Source of the DNA: Aspidapion aeneum
Taxonomy: Eukaryota; Arthropoda; Insecta; Coleoptera; Brentidae
Length of the DNA stretch: 64,000 nt
Direction: 5' to 3'
Assembly: GCA_963576565.1 (NCBI GenBank)
Contig: OY755038.1
Span: forward strand, 181,962,452 to 182,026,451
A model generated the notes under the pieces. The model was not told the origin of the DNA and searched no databases. It saw only the letters and a program-made list of their open reading frames with translations. Numbering within the stretch: position 1 is the first letter of the stretch; every line of letters begins with the position of its first letter. The translations under genes and the position numbers were made by a program. Shown one piece after another: positions 10,690-22,149 of this stretch.

Positions 10690-12330
10690 AAATATAATAT
10701 GTTTTTAAAAAACAATAAAAAAAAACTCATCGGCATATGCATAGATTTAGTTAAATTCAATAGGTATGTATGCACAAACCACTACACTTTTTAGTCACTT
10801 ACAACTAGTATATATTCGTATTTTACGCCGAAAGCTGTAAACATAAAGTTTGTTAAATGCTTGACTGGTGGCACCATCTCTTAATATAATATAATAATAA
10901 TCTTAAACGGCAACGTTCAACATCAAAAAGTCAGCTGACTATTTCGACCAATAGCAAACCAGGGGCAGCGACACCAAACATAACCTCATTTACGAAAAAC
11001 GCAAATCTGACAATGTCAGGAGCGTAGCTTTTTTTATGTTTAAAAAAATTAAATGGTTTACAAATGTTACGTAAAGAACTGTCCGTCACATCCGGTATAT
11101 AAATTTTACTGTCCAAATAAACAAACCTAAAAAAACGAAGTTTTTTATGATTTCAAATTTATTAGGACCCTGTGTTAGGACCCACACAGCGAAGGAAACC
11201 AAAAATATAGTTTGCATGTTTTATATATATTCTAAAATATAGAAAACTGTTATGTTGGGTTTTGTATCATTTAATAAATTTTTTATGCTCTCTACGGAAT
11301 AAAGGTGTCCGTTTAATCCCTTTTTTCATGGGCTAAGGTAGTATTTCTTGTCCCCAGTGATTGAAAGTAATTTCTTTAAAACCCTAAAGGCAAAATATAG
11401 GTTTTTGGATTATTTTATTTTATCATAATACAAAAAACAAAAAGGAATATATACACGATACCGATTATTTTGTTCCAGCTTGCCGTAAGCTTACTGTACT
11501 TTGCCGATGGCTTGGTTCGTTTTGATCGTTATTGTGTCCTTAGGCATAGAATATTGCTTCCATATAAACGAAGCATTTAACTTTCTAGACTTCTCCAGGC
11601 TGTAAACCAGGAAACTGTGAAATTTTCGAAATTCTGTTTATTGCATCATTTCCATGCCCATCTCAAAGTAAGAATATGCTTTATTTTCCATCTTCGAGAA
11701 ATGTAATTCGAACTTTTTCTCGACTAAACTTAATTAGTTTGTTATGAAATAAATAATATTTTTTCCACATTGTTTGTTATAAGGTCACTCATCGTCAAGC
11801 AAGCTTTACCTTGCTTGACGATGAGTGGCCTTAGTTTGTTAGCATCTGACTGACTTTTGTTTAATGTAATGCCATGACAACTATCACTGCCCACTGCTTT
11901 TTTATATACTTGACATGCTAAAACTACAGTACGGTAAGTGGTTTAATACCTATTTATTTAGTTTATGATTATTATGATTTTTAGTATATAAAAATAAACC
12001 TTGGCATTAAAGTCCCTTTTAGTCACTTAGCAAATTATAGCCCTTCTTCCGGTCGAGCATGAAAATTCCCGCCGTGGTATTAAAAGTAAACACTGCACGC
12101 CCCAGGTTTATAATATACCTACTATTATTTTTATTATTGTTCAAAAAAAAGCGGGCGGCGAAGAAAAGGTCGAAAATACAAAAAGTCGAAAATACAAAAG
12201 TACAAAAGGTCGAAAATACAAAAGATTGAAAAACAAAAGGTTCAAACAAAGATCGGAAGTAGCTACACTGTAATGATTGCAAAACAAAGTTGAATTAAGT
12301 TTTAAAAAAATCAACATCCAATAAAAACTC
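10690..12330. other. AT-rich region with a hairpin and a short tandem repeat
   Basis: No gene was recognised. Two local structures stand out: the hairpin at 11781-11832 and a run of about five AAAGGTCGAAAATACA-like units at 12166-12245. The minus-strand frames at 12019-12332 are translations of that run. The minus-strand frame at 10931-11116 shows no domain. Confidence 0.4.
11781..11832. repeat. near-perfect 23-bp hairpin
   Basis: The 23 bases at 11781-11803 pair with 11810-11832 across a 6-base loop with one mismatch, which would be a G-U pair in RNA. No poly(A), promoter or repeat copy in this window explains it. Its size is at the lower limit for a microRNA-type hairpin, and it could equally be a snap-back repair product. 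Confidence 0.6.
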
Positions 12331-12339
12331 AAGGTAGCA

Positions 12340-13270
12340 ACATGACGGGTCGCAGAACTTTGTTCGAAAACATTTTCTTCGAACGGAAATTTTTATGAAA
12401 ACAATTTCTTCTAATGGAAATTTGTCCCAAAACATTTTTTTTAAACGGAAATTTATTCGAACACCATTTCTTTGAACGGAAATTTGTTCGTAAGTAATAG
12501 TTGTTCAAAAACATTTTCTTCGAATAGAAATCATTTTCTTCGAAAGCAAGTTTTTCGATAAAAGACGCTCTAGACCTGGATTTCCAAACCTAACACAATT
12601 CATATAGTTTGACTACGGCAAGGTCTTTTTAACATATTTTTTCAAAAAAACCCTGACTTCATTCCCGGGATCGTAAACATTCTGAAAATTTATCTACTTT
12701 CCTCCTTTTGGAAGGTCGAAATTGGTATTTTCCTAAACTTTGTCAATTGATCGCAAACGTATCCGAACCGGTCCAGATACCTCCTGATGTGCTCAATTAA
12801 GAAAGGTTAGAGTAACACCGATTTCAACCTTCCGAAATGAGGACCGGAAAGCTAATTTAGGGAAATCATTTTTCGACAATAGTCTCGGTTGGTTCGGTTT
12901 GGTTTCACACCCTCTAGGATCCCGGGAAAGAAGTCAAGGAAGTTTTTGTTTCCAAAAATTGTTAGAAAAAACCCCATTAGTCGAACTATATGAGTTGTGT
13001 TAAGTTTGGCAAGCCAGGTCAAATATTTTTTTTTTTCGAAAAATTTGTTTTTGAAAAAATGTTTTTGAACAAATTTTTATTTAAAAAAAATATTTTCGAA
13101 CAAATTTCCGTTCAAAGAAAATGTTTTCGAACACATTTCTGTTCGAAGAAAATGATTTCGAAAAATTTCTGTTTGAAGAAAACGTTTTCGAACAATCTTC
13201 GAAGAATATGTTTTAGAACAATTTTTGGTTTGAAGAAAATGATTTTCGAAGTTTATGCTTTCGAACAATA
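12340..13270. mobile_element. second foldback element with ~30-bp arm repeats
   Basis: The left arm (about 12355-12600) carries repeats of the type CATTTTCTTCGAACGGAAATT. The right arm (about 12985-13265) carries them in reverse. Inner segments also pair, for example CCTAACACAATTCATATAG with CTATATGAGTTGTGTTAAG. The centre (about 12705-12860) is a copy of the short foldback at 10497-10685. The minus frame 12329-12514 and the plus frame 12990-13271 are repeats of a Lys/Phe/Ser-rich motif produced by the arms and are not genes. Confidence 0.7.
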
Positions 13271-14550
13271 ATATTACGATATTTATATAAAATGTACTAT
13301 AAAATTATAAATAATTAAGCCGAACCTTACGAAAACTCGAACTGTATTTGGGCATTTTTTGTCTTTTGATAAAATGTAAAATTCGGAATAAAAAGGTACT
13401 AAAAAAAACCACAATACCGAAAACACCCAAAAAAATGGGAAAAAACCTTGGAAAATAAATTAAACAGTGCGAAAAATAGCGTATAAACATCGTGATAAAA
13501 GTTTTATTTTATCCCTTGATATATTATATACTATTAATAAACTTTTAACATAGAAATGTATTTCTGTCCTGTTTGTTTATTTATTACGTATTATTTTTAT
13601 ACAAAAACAGAAATAATATTTAAAAGAAAATGATTTTTAACAATAATACCTACAATAAATATTCATAACCCAAAAACTCAAGGAACATATTTTTTATTGC
13701 TTAAGCTGTATAAAAACGAGTTCTTTTTAAGTTTTATTAAAACATTTTTCTTTTCTCAGACTGTATAAAAATGGGTATTTTTCATGAACGTCTATGGAAT
13801 TTTGAGTACGGTTTTGACACTCGTGTCGCTACCCCTGGGAGACGCTACACTTCCAGAATGCAGTGAACCTAGTATTCCTAATTAGCCTATCCAAAACCTT
13901 ATGGGCGCTGCCTTCGTGTTCGTTTACGACAGAGACAATTTATTATTTTCTCTCTGGTTTACGAAGGCTGTGTCATGGGCGGTCACTGAAGAACAGCAGT
14001 TTCTATATGGGAGGACCCCCAGAATAAAAAACTATATACGTGCCTAGCTTTTTTAAAAAGTAAAAAAATAATCACCACTTCAATAATTTGACCAAGATCC
14101 TCACTTAGTCATATTTTTCTGGCAGATTTTAAAGAAATAATTTGACATTCCCTTAAAAATCCGTTCAAATTTAACGGTGGCAACAGCGTAGAGCTAATTT
14201 TGTAGCGACCCTTCCACGACATGCAGTTAGTCCCTCTTTGTTAATTTTACCGTGAAAAACAAAGAAAGAAAGTAAACTTAGCTGACCTCATAAAGAAAAC
14301 GAATAGGACTCATAAATTTGAAAGAAATGTGACGAAATCTGATATTTCAGTTTGTGTGGTTAATGGTCTTCTGCTTTGAATTTATTTACAATTTTTAAAT
14401 TAAAAATTTTCAACAAATTACGGGTTTTTAATTAAAAACAAATAATATATCGTGAAGCTACATCTATCAAAAAGTGGGAAATGGCCTTTTAGGTAAGTTT
14501 TTAAGTTTAAAAATTGCCTTTTAAACGAGAAATCTTAAGCGCCAGATTAT
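13271..14550. other. AT-rich sequence without genes
   Basis: No convincing frame was seen. A partial inverted pair CCTTCGTG.../...TTTACGAAGG lies at about 13913-13967, and a weak copy of the CTGCATCC tip is near 13855. The rest is unassigned. Confidence 0.35.
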
Positions 14551-14559
14551 GTCACATTT

Positions 14560-14875
14560 TTTCAAATTTCGGCAGATTTTTTGAAATGTAAAGAATTGCC
14601 CCCAAGGAACCAAAAATTTGACGTTATTTTATTGACTGAATCAACTTTCAGTAAAAAAGTTTTAACAAAATTGAAATATCTGCACTGATAACAAAGATAT
14701 GACCGATTTTTCCAACTCCGAAATTTTGAATTTTTCTTCGTAGCTGCAAAACGACAATGTCATATTTTTTTGTCTTAAAATTTGAGGACAGTAATGTGAA
14801 ATCCCAATCCCATAATCATTTATAATAAGTGAGTTTCCCGTTCAATACCGTCAAAAATGAGTTCATGTTTTGAAT
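14560..14875 (+). repeat. dispersed repeat, inverse of 4665-4990
   Basis: It carries the reverse complements of the blocks described at 4665-4990, including CAGTAATGTGAAATC and TTTATAATAAGTGAGTTTCCC. It is directly followed by the tandem-array element starting near 14930. Confidence 0.6.
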
Positions 14876-14934
14876 CTGAGGGCACGGCAGTGCCTCGCCA
14901 AGTTCGCGCGCCGTAACCATCTTTTCTTGAAACA

Positions 14935-16640
14935 TTTCAGTCGATATTTGACCTACCTAAAAGCTTACTTCGGAATGAGCTACGAATCTCAAACTTTGCA
15001 CAGTCGTAGTTCTCCATGGAGTCAACAAGTATTAAAGTAGTTACGAAATTTCAAAAAACGTCGAAATTGCCACTCACTCACTCACTCACTCACTCATGTA
15101 TAGATCATCAATATTCTACTGTGCTTCCAGACATGCTACAAAGCTAAAATTTGGCAGACTGATAGAAATCATGACCAAACCCCTGGAAAAAACCCCAAAA
15201 TTTTAATTTACTCCCCTCCCCTATACATTTAAAGTTTTGTAAAAGTGGCATCGCCCACTTCCAGAAATGCTAGAGAGTTGAGCTTTGGCAGACTGATAGG
15301 AACTATGATAACACTATAGGAAAAAATCAAAAAACCCCAAAATTTTTATTTACTCCCCTCCCCTATAAATGTAAAGTTAAGTAAAAGTAACATTGCCTAC
15401 TTCCAGACATGCTAGAGAGCTGAGCTTTGGAAGACCGATAGTAACTATGATATAGTTATAGAAAAAAAATTAAAACACCCCAAAATTTTAATTTATTCCC
15501 CTCCCCTATACATTTAAAGTTATGTAAAAGTAGCATTGCCCACTTCCAGAAATGCTAGAGAGTTGAGCTTTGGCAGACTGATAGAAACTATGATAAAACT
15601 ATAGGAAAACGTTAAAACACCACAAAATTCTAATTTACTACCCTCCCCTATAAATGTAAAGTTAAGTAAAAGTAACATTGCCTACTTCCAGACATGCTAG
15701 AAAGCTGAGCTTTGGAAGACCGATAGTAACTATGATATAGTTATAGAAAAAAAAACCCAAAATTCTAATTTACTTCCTTCTCCTATTAATGTAAAGTTAT
15801 GTAAAAGTAAAACTGCCCACTTCCAGAAACGCTAAAGAGCTGAGCTTTTTAAGGCTGAAATACAATATGATAAAACTATATGAAAAAATTTAAAAACACC
15901 AACATTTTAATTTAATTCCCTCTCCTATAAATGTAAATTTATATAAAACTAACATTGCCCACTTCCAGAAACGCTAGAGAGCTGAGCATTGGAATGCTGA
16001 TAGAAATTATGAGAAAACCATGGGAAAAAATTTAAAAAGTCCAATATTTTCATTTACTCTCCTCCCCTATAAATGTAAAGTTATGTAAAAGTAACATTAC
16101 CCACTTCCAGAAACGCTAGAGAGCTGAGCATTGGAAGACTGATAGGAACTATGATAAAACTATAGGACACAACATTTAAAAACACGACCATTTTAATTTA
16201 TTTCCCTCCCCTATACATGTAAAGTTATGTAAAAGTAACAGTGTGCACTTTCAGAAACGCTAGAGAGCTGAGCTTTGGAAGGCTGATAGGAACTACGATA
16301 AAACCGTGGAAAAAAATTAAAAAACCTCAAAAATTTAAGTAGGGCATTGCAAAAGTTTTGAACAATATTCCGCATATTTTACTACTTTAAAAAGTAAGTA
16401 TTATTCAATTCCTTTAAAAAAGAAGTTTTATATAACAAAAACATTTCATGTAAAAAGTACGCGAAAATGGCATTCCGTAAAAAGAATTGAGATTTTCCAA
16501 ACTAGTAAGAACCTTTCATTTTGAAATTTGTATTCGAGAACTTGGCTTTACTTTTATCTCAATTCTTTTTACGGAATGCCATTTTCGCGTACTTGGCTTT
16601 TTTTACATAAAATGTTTTTGTTATGATAGTCATTTTTAAA
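14935..16640 (+). mobile_element. tandem-array element, copy 1
   Basis: The left part (CTTCGGAATGAGCTAC, TTTGCACAGTCGTAG, a (CACT)n run at 15072-15097) is shared with 19665-19830. About eight or nine units of ~142 bp follow (15110-16330). Each unit reads approximately CCACTTCCAGAAACGCTAGAG, then TGATAGGAACTATGATAAAAC, then CTCCCCTATAAATGTAAAG. The right part (ATTCCGCATATTTTACTACTTT) is again shared with the second copy. A large inverted repeat closes the element at 16434-16626. There is no coding capacity. Confidence 0.7.
16434..16626. repeat. inverted repeat with ~60-bp arms
   Basis: The left arm (AAACATTTCATGTAAAAAG...AAAGAATTGAGA) and the right arm (TCTCAATTC...ACATAAAATGTTTTTG) are complementary around a ~63-base loop. 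Compared with the second element copy (about 20711-20840), the loop lies in the opposite orientation relative to the left arm. Confidence 0.65.
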
Positions 16641-16649
16641 AACTAAAAG

Positions 16650-17144
16650 TAGGTATACATTTTTTTTCCAGTCAATACGCCCATAAAAATGCACTAGAGC
16701 TTTTTTTGTAAGTTTTTAGGGCCACTCTGCCACTCATAAAATTTCTCTCCAAAATAAAGCAGCTGTAAAAATGACCAACCGCTCGCGAGTGGCCAAACTA
16801 TAAAACTCAACAATATAACTTTCTTGTCGGTTATGGTTTAGTATAAATCATGATTTACTGGCAGTTTCTACTTTGCTCCTAAGTAGTTGGGGCAATTCAC
16901 TTGGTTATTGCATTGTTGGATTTAGTAATTGTGGAGATTTTTCTGAATTACCTTTTCAACTTTTGTCGGAAATATCAACTAATAGGTATTTCAAATATTA
17001 CAGTGAGATTTAGTATAATACAGGGTGTAAATTGTATTGTTCACAATATTTTAGTGATAGAGGAGGTCAAAATAAGAAAAAATATACATATAAACTTTTT
17101 TTAAATAGGAATAATGATCAGATATAAAAATCATTTTGAAAACT
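16650..17144. other. AT-rich spacer with a shared short block
   Basis: AATTTCTCTCCAAAATAAAGC near 16741 recurs in reverse complement near 18660. The 67-residue frame at 16901-17104 has no recognisable domain. No gene is called. Confidence 0.3.
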
Positions 17145-17285
17145 TTTAGCTCACACTACTACTATACTATAGTAGTGTGAGCTATGGTGATCCTAATTTT
17201 TTCGAGAAAAAAAAAGTTGCTCCGATTTCAAAAATTTTTATGTATCTTTGCGTTTCAGATGATTTTGAAACTTTTTTGTTGCGCC

Positions 17286-17339
<54 letters not shown>

Positions 17340-17340
17340 A

Positions 17341-17395
<55 letters not shown>

Positions 17396-17960
17396 ATGTC
17401 TGTCTGTAACGACCAACGCGCATAACTCAAAAACGGCTTGCCCGATTTTAATGAAATTTGGTACTCAGGCTGGGTTTTGGGTCGAGATGGTCCCGTTTAA
17501 AAATGAACAAAATCCACCAAACACAGGCCAAATAAAAGGGTGGGGGTAGCTTTCAAAAATTAGAGTTTATGTTAAAATATGGCGTGTGTGATATCAAACA
17601 AAAGGTAATTGAGTCTGGAGTTAAACGAAATACATTTTAGTTTTTTTTTTTTAAAGAGTGGGGGTAAATTTCAAAAATTAGTGTTTAAGTGGAAATATGG
17701 CGTGTGTGATATCAAACAAAAGGTAATTGAGTCTGGAGTTAAACAAAATACATTTTAGTTTAAAAGAAAAGGTGGGGGTAGATTTGAAAAATTAGAGTTT
17801 AAGTCAAAACATGGCTTGTGTGGTATCAAATGAAAGGTAATTGAGTCTGGAGTTCAATAAAATATACTTCAGTTTTTAGTTAGATTAGCTTTCACGTAGA
17901 TACACTATAACTATAGTACCCAGTGTGAGCTTAGGTGCCCATAGATTGGCAGAGTATTTT
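17145..17960 (-). mobile_element. (GTCT)n hairpin-ended element, copy 1
   Basis: The left end is a near-perfect hairpin: AGCTCACACTACTA and TAGTAGTGTGAGCT around an 8-base loop. Next come GATTTTGAAACTTTTTTG, a 122-bp (TCTG)n run (17286-17407), a conserved block with CAACGCGCATAACTCAAAAA, and three ~115-bp repeats (about 17536-17880, each with GTGTGATATCAAAC). A second hairpin with the same AGCTCACAC/GTGTGAGCT arms follows, then TTGGCAGAGTATT. The order (subterminal repeat, tandem repeats, (GTCY)n core, terminal hairpin ending CTAA) matches mini-me/DINE-1-type non-autonomous rolling-circle elements. Four copies are in this window. Confidence 0.75.
17286..17407. repeat. (TCTG)n microsatellite in element copy 1
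   Basis: A tetranucleotide run with a few variant units (TTTG, TATG). The small Cys/Ser/Leu/Val frames over it are translations of the repeat. Confidence 0.95.
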
Positions 17961-18440
17961 TTTGTTATAAAGTTTTATAAATTTCATATTAAAGGCAATA
18001 TTTTTGATCATTGTTTATGTTAATAGAAACAAGTCTCTAGGTAGACATAACAAAAACATATCATTGATATATATTTTTTTTAATCATTTGGTGTTGGTAC
18101 TTTGGCCTCTCCTGTCTCCATTTAAATTGTTATGAGTCATACCGTTAACATCCTGCATAATGTTCTTTTTTTCAAATGCATATTTACCGGATAAAATTTC
18201 AACTTTATGTTAACTTTTGGTTTGCAATAAAGTGTTAGTGTACCAATTTTTGAATGCCAAAATTGTACAAATCGTAATACTTTACACAAGCTCACAGTGC
18301 ATGGAACGTTTTGATGATCTAGCGGAACAACCCTTGAGTAACATTAGCAATCATTAATGCTTGCTTTTTTTATTCTAAAATAACACAAGATCTTTAAAAC
18401 TATTTAGTTCTTGCAATATTACATGTTGTATACGGTGTTT
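17961..18440. other. AT-rich spacer
   Basis: No gene or clear repeat was recognised. Confidence 0.3.
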
Positions 18441-18449
18441 CAGCATTTT

Positions 18450-19325
18450 TTTAACCAACTACTCCAACAAAATTTATAAAAATGAATATTAAGATAAACG
18501 AAGCGATCTTGTCTTTTCAAAAAGTTAATTAGACAAAACAATTTTGTAAAATACAGGCTGTTTCTTGAAAATCGAGACAGATACGTTTTAGAATGTGTAT
18601 GTATAATTTTAAATTCAACTAAATACACAAGAATCATTCATATTTTTTTATGTATGTACAGCTGCTTTATTTTGGAGAGAAATTTTAAAAGAATTTTTAT
18701 CTCAAAATTAAGAAGTTCATGATTATAAAACAATATTTTTTTTATTTTATTTTTTAATTATTTATTTATTTATTTATTTCAGCTTTTACAATTTTTTATT
18801 TTAATTTTAAGAATCTGTCTTGTAATTTTATGTCACGAAGTTAAATAACTGTTAATTCCATTAGTCACACAACAGATTTAAGATATAAATAGTACAAAAG
18901 AAGAGTTTCACGTAAATATTTACTCTAGGTTAATAGTACATAAAACGATATTTAAAAAAGGTTTAAGTGATTATAATAAATTGAAAAATAATATTACGGA
19001 ATAAAGAAGTTTTCAATTTTTTTTTAAAGTGTTAAAAGATTATTTATATTTAAAGCAATTTTAAGTTATATCCTTTTTTTTAGGATTGAACTGGTGTTAA
19101 AAAATTTTGTAGCAATATGCTAAATAAAAGCTTTAAACTTTACTAACTACGTTTATCACCATATAAAAAAAAGACATTCCTTAAGCGTATTGGAAATTTA
19201 CAAGGACCTAATCCTTTATGTGGGGTAACGCTAACTCCTAAAATTTATATAAGAAAAGTATATCCCGTGAAACTATTACGCGGATGTCCAAGTGTCCAAC
19301 CCGCCCTATAAAAACTATCTTCTTG
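18450..19325 (+). repeat. dispersed repeat copy 2, split by an insertion
   Basis: 18450-18588 and 19148-19325 together align with the continuous copy at 3655-3990. The interruption 18589-19147 is flanked by the 7-base duplication TACGTTT (18582-18588 and 19148-19154), the signature of a transposition event. Confidence 0.65.
18589..19147. mobile_element. 559-bp insertion with 7-bp target duplication
   Basis: It is bounded by TACGTTT on both sides and absent from the related copy at 3655-3990. It contains a (TTTA)n run near 18758-18780, which on the minus strand would resemble the AAAT-type tail of a LINE. However, about 170 bases lie beyond that run, so it could also be a composite. No protein is recognisable. 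Confidence 0.55.
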
Positions 19326-19664
19326 AAATTGTGGGCATTTTCTGTAAAAGAACATCACCTATCCATAAAAAATCTGAACCCACCCTAACTTTTTATCAGT
19401 CAAAAATTACATTGGAAAAAATATTTTTCCCGTTTATTTTCGCTCGATTTAATATTCCATGATGACTTGGTTTCTGTAGACTTTAGAAAAAAGATTTTAA
19501 TAAAGGGTAAAAACAACCGTTTTTCTATAAAGATGCTGCCACATGCCACATGTTTCTGGTCAAACTCACAGTTGAGAGGTCAAACATTTTTTACCAAGAT
19601 ATAAATCGTTTTCTTTTTAAATCGCGCTGATGTACCATACCATCTTTTATTGCAACATTTCCGC

Positions 19665-20840
19665 CCATATTTGACCTATCTAAAACTCTACTTCGGAATG
19701 AGCTACTTATACTTTGCACAGTCGTAGATCTTCATAGAATTAACAACCCTTCCAAGTTTCATGGACTTCCATAAAGTAGTAAAGTAGTTACGAACTTTCA
19801 AAAAATATCGAAATTGCCACTCACTCATGTATAGATTATCAAAATTCTACTGTACTTCCAGACATGCAGCAAAGCTGAAATTTGGCTGACCGAAATTATG
19901 ACCAAACCCCTGAAGAAAATTCTAATTTGCTCCCCTACTCTATACATGTAAAGATATGTAAAAGTAACATTGCCCACATCCAGAAACGCTAGAAAACTGA
20001 GATTTGGCAGACTAATAGGAACTATGATAAAACTATAGGAAATAGTTTAAAAATCCCTAAATTCTAATTTACTTTCCTCCTCTATAAATGTAAATTTATG
20101 AAAAAGTAACACTGCCCACTTCTTGAAACGCTAGAAAGCTGAGCTTTTTAAGACTAAAAGGCACTATAAAAAAAATATAAAAACACCAACATTTTAATTT
20201 ACTTCTCTCTCCTATAAATATAAATTTATATAAAAGTAACATTGCCCACTTTCAGAAACGGTAGAGAGCTAAGCTTTGGAAGGCTGATAGGAACTATAAT
20301 AAAACAATGGGAAAAATTAAAAAAACCCCAAGATTTTAATTTACTCCCCTCCCCTATAAATGTATAATTATGTAAAAGTAACATTGTCCACTTCCAGAAA
20401 ATTATGCAGAAAAGACTGATAGGAACTATGATAAAACTATAGGAAAAAGTTTAAAAACACCAAAATTTTAATTTACCACCCTGCTCTATACATGTAAAGT
20501 TATGTAAAGGTAACATTGCCCACTCCAGAAACGCTAGAGAGCTGAGCATTGGAAGAATAATAGGAACTATGATAAAACCATGGGAAAAAAATTAAAAAAC
20601 CTCAACATTTTAAATAAGGCATTGTAAAAGTTTTGAACACTATTCCGCATATTTTACTACTTTATAAATTAAATATTATCCAATTTCTTTAAAAAACAAG
20701 TGAAATCATAACAAAAACATTTCATGTAAAAAAAGCCAAGTACGCGAAAATGGTATTCCGTAAAAAGAATTAAGATAAAAGTTAAGCCAAATTCTTCAAT
20801 ATAAAATTCAAAATGAATAGTTCTTACTAGTTTGGAAATG
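19665..20840 (+). mobile_element. tandem-array element, copy 2
   Basis: It has the same left block as 14935 (CTTCGGAATGAGCTAC, GCACAGTCGTAG), about six ~142-bp units (19840-20600) and the same right block (ATTCCGCATATTTTACTAC). It then carries one arm and the loop of the inverted repeat seen at 16434-16626, but not the second arm. There is no coding capacity. Confidence 0.7.
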
Positions 20841-21108
20841 TTTTTCTAAACTTGAGATCATATATGATAAACTTCCTGATTTTTGACGAATCCCGAGCGC
20901 AAAACATGAGTTGTAGTTATATATACCGAAATCTACCAACCTTATCTAAATATAAAATTGTGTTGTAAAATGGCCAAATCCAAAATAGTGACGAAATTTT
21001 GCACAAAATCAGATTGGCCTCTCTTTATATTTTTTTGAAACACAAATCACCCTCGAGAAATTAAAAACAAATAAGATTTTTGGTGGTCGTCTTGGTAATA
21101 TGGCATGG

Positions 21109-21840
21109 CTAACGGTAGGTTCCGAAAAAACCAGCAAAAATTAAAAACTTCCGGAATTTTATCCAGGTAAAGCTTATTTTTATCCCTTGACCAGACCTTA
21201 AGTGTGGAATAATATTTTTCGCACGTGCCAGGAACAATATATTTTCTTTAAATGTGCAAGATACATAAAAAATAAAAATATAAGAAAAGTAAACCAAACC
21301 ACATCTACACCACATTACTATACGTCCAAACAAAAACAGTTTTGTATGTAACTATCTTGGTTGCTAAGTTGTCACAAAAACGCGTCTATAATATGGTTAT
21401 TTGGCTTTATAAAAAGTGTGCGAAAAAGCGCTACTTTACATACACAAAAAGTGGTGGCCACAAAAATTTTGCGAGCGTCCAAAAAATCGCGTTTTTCATT
21501 CTATTTTTAGTGCGGAAAATCCGTATTTCATCACCAATATATCAAATTAAAAAAAAAACCTCTATAGATTTGAAGTGTATGTTTAATGAAATGCCTAATT
21601 GCTTTAGTGTAACTGTAATATTTAAAATTTTGTTAAAAGACATTTTTTGTTAAAGTATCTAGTTGGATGTGTTGTAGATGTGGTTTGGTTTATTTAGCTT
21701 ATATTTATTCTTTTATTTTTTCCAAACGCTCGAAACGCTCGTACAAAAACAGTTGTTCCTAGCACGTGCAGAAACCTATTTTTTTTCACTTAAATGCTTG
21801 ATAGAACACATACTGTCGACGGTATTTTTATACAGAAAAA
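21109..21840. mobile_element. inverted-repeat element around a 103-codon frame
   Basis: The left arm (about 21215-21315, with GCACGTGCCAGGAACAA and AAACCAAACCACATCTACA) is complementary to the right arm (about 21670-21790, with TGTAGATGTGGTTTGGTTTA and GTTCCTAGCACGTGC). The spacer holds a plus-strand frame (21342-21653) encoding a Lys/Ile-rich 103-residue peptide without a known domain. The architecture is MITE- or foldback-like. The frame is probably not a transposase because no DDE or zinc motif is visible. Confidence 0.55.
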
Positions 21841-22149
21841 TTGATATTCTACACTTGTTTAAAAAATAGCTATTGCGTATGTTGAAAATCTCAACAACCG
21901 ATTTGTTTGTAAGGTGCAAAAAATGTCAATAACCTTCAAGAACGAATTTGCGATATTTTTTAAAAGTTTTGTGCAGAATATCATTTCTTGTTCTATTTAG
22001 TTTCAAATTTTGTATTTTTTTATGTATTTCATTCGTTCAGTTTTGTTTACGCATTCCAATTTTGGAATCTCACTTAACCAAAAATAACTAAACAAGCAAG
22101 TATGTTTTAATGGTTTAAAAAAATGTCACACATATTGTACTTAAAGTGC

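Noticed and set aside
11781..11832. Annotation of the hairpin as a microRNA
   Set aside because: The stem is short and the loop tiny, with no bulges typical of precursors and no expression data.
12329..13271. Lys/Phe-rich ORFs on both strands
   Set aside because: They arise from the ~30-bp repeats in the arms of the foldback element and mirror each other.
15110..16330. Regularly spaced repeats that might suggest a CRISPR array
   Set aside because: The units are contiguous ~142-bp tandem repeats without unique spacers, in a eukaryotic context with no cas genes.
17177..17549. Cys/Ser/Leu/Val-rich and Gln/Thr/Asp/Arg-rich ORFs (also at 62392-62695)
   Set aside because: They are translations of (TCTG)n and its flanks within the element family.
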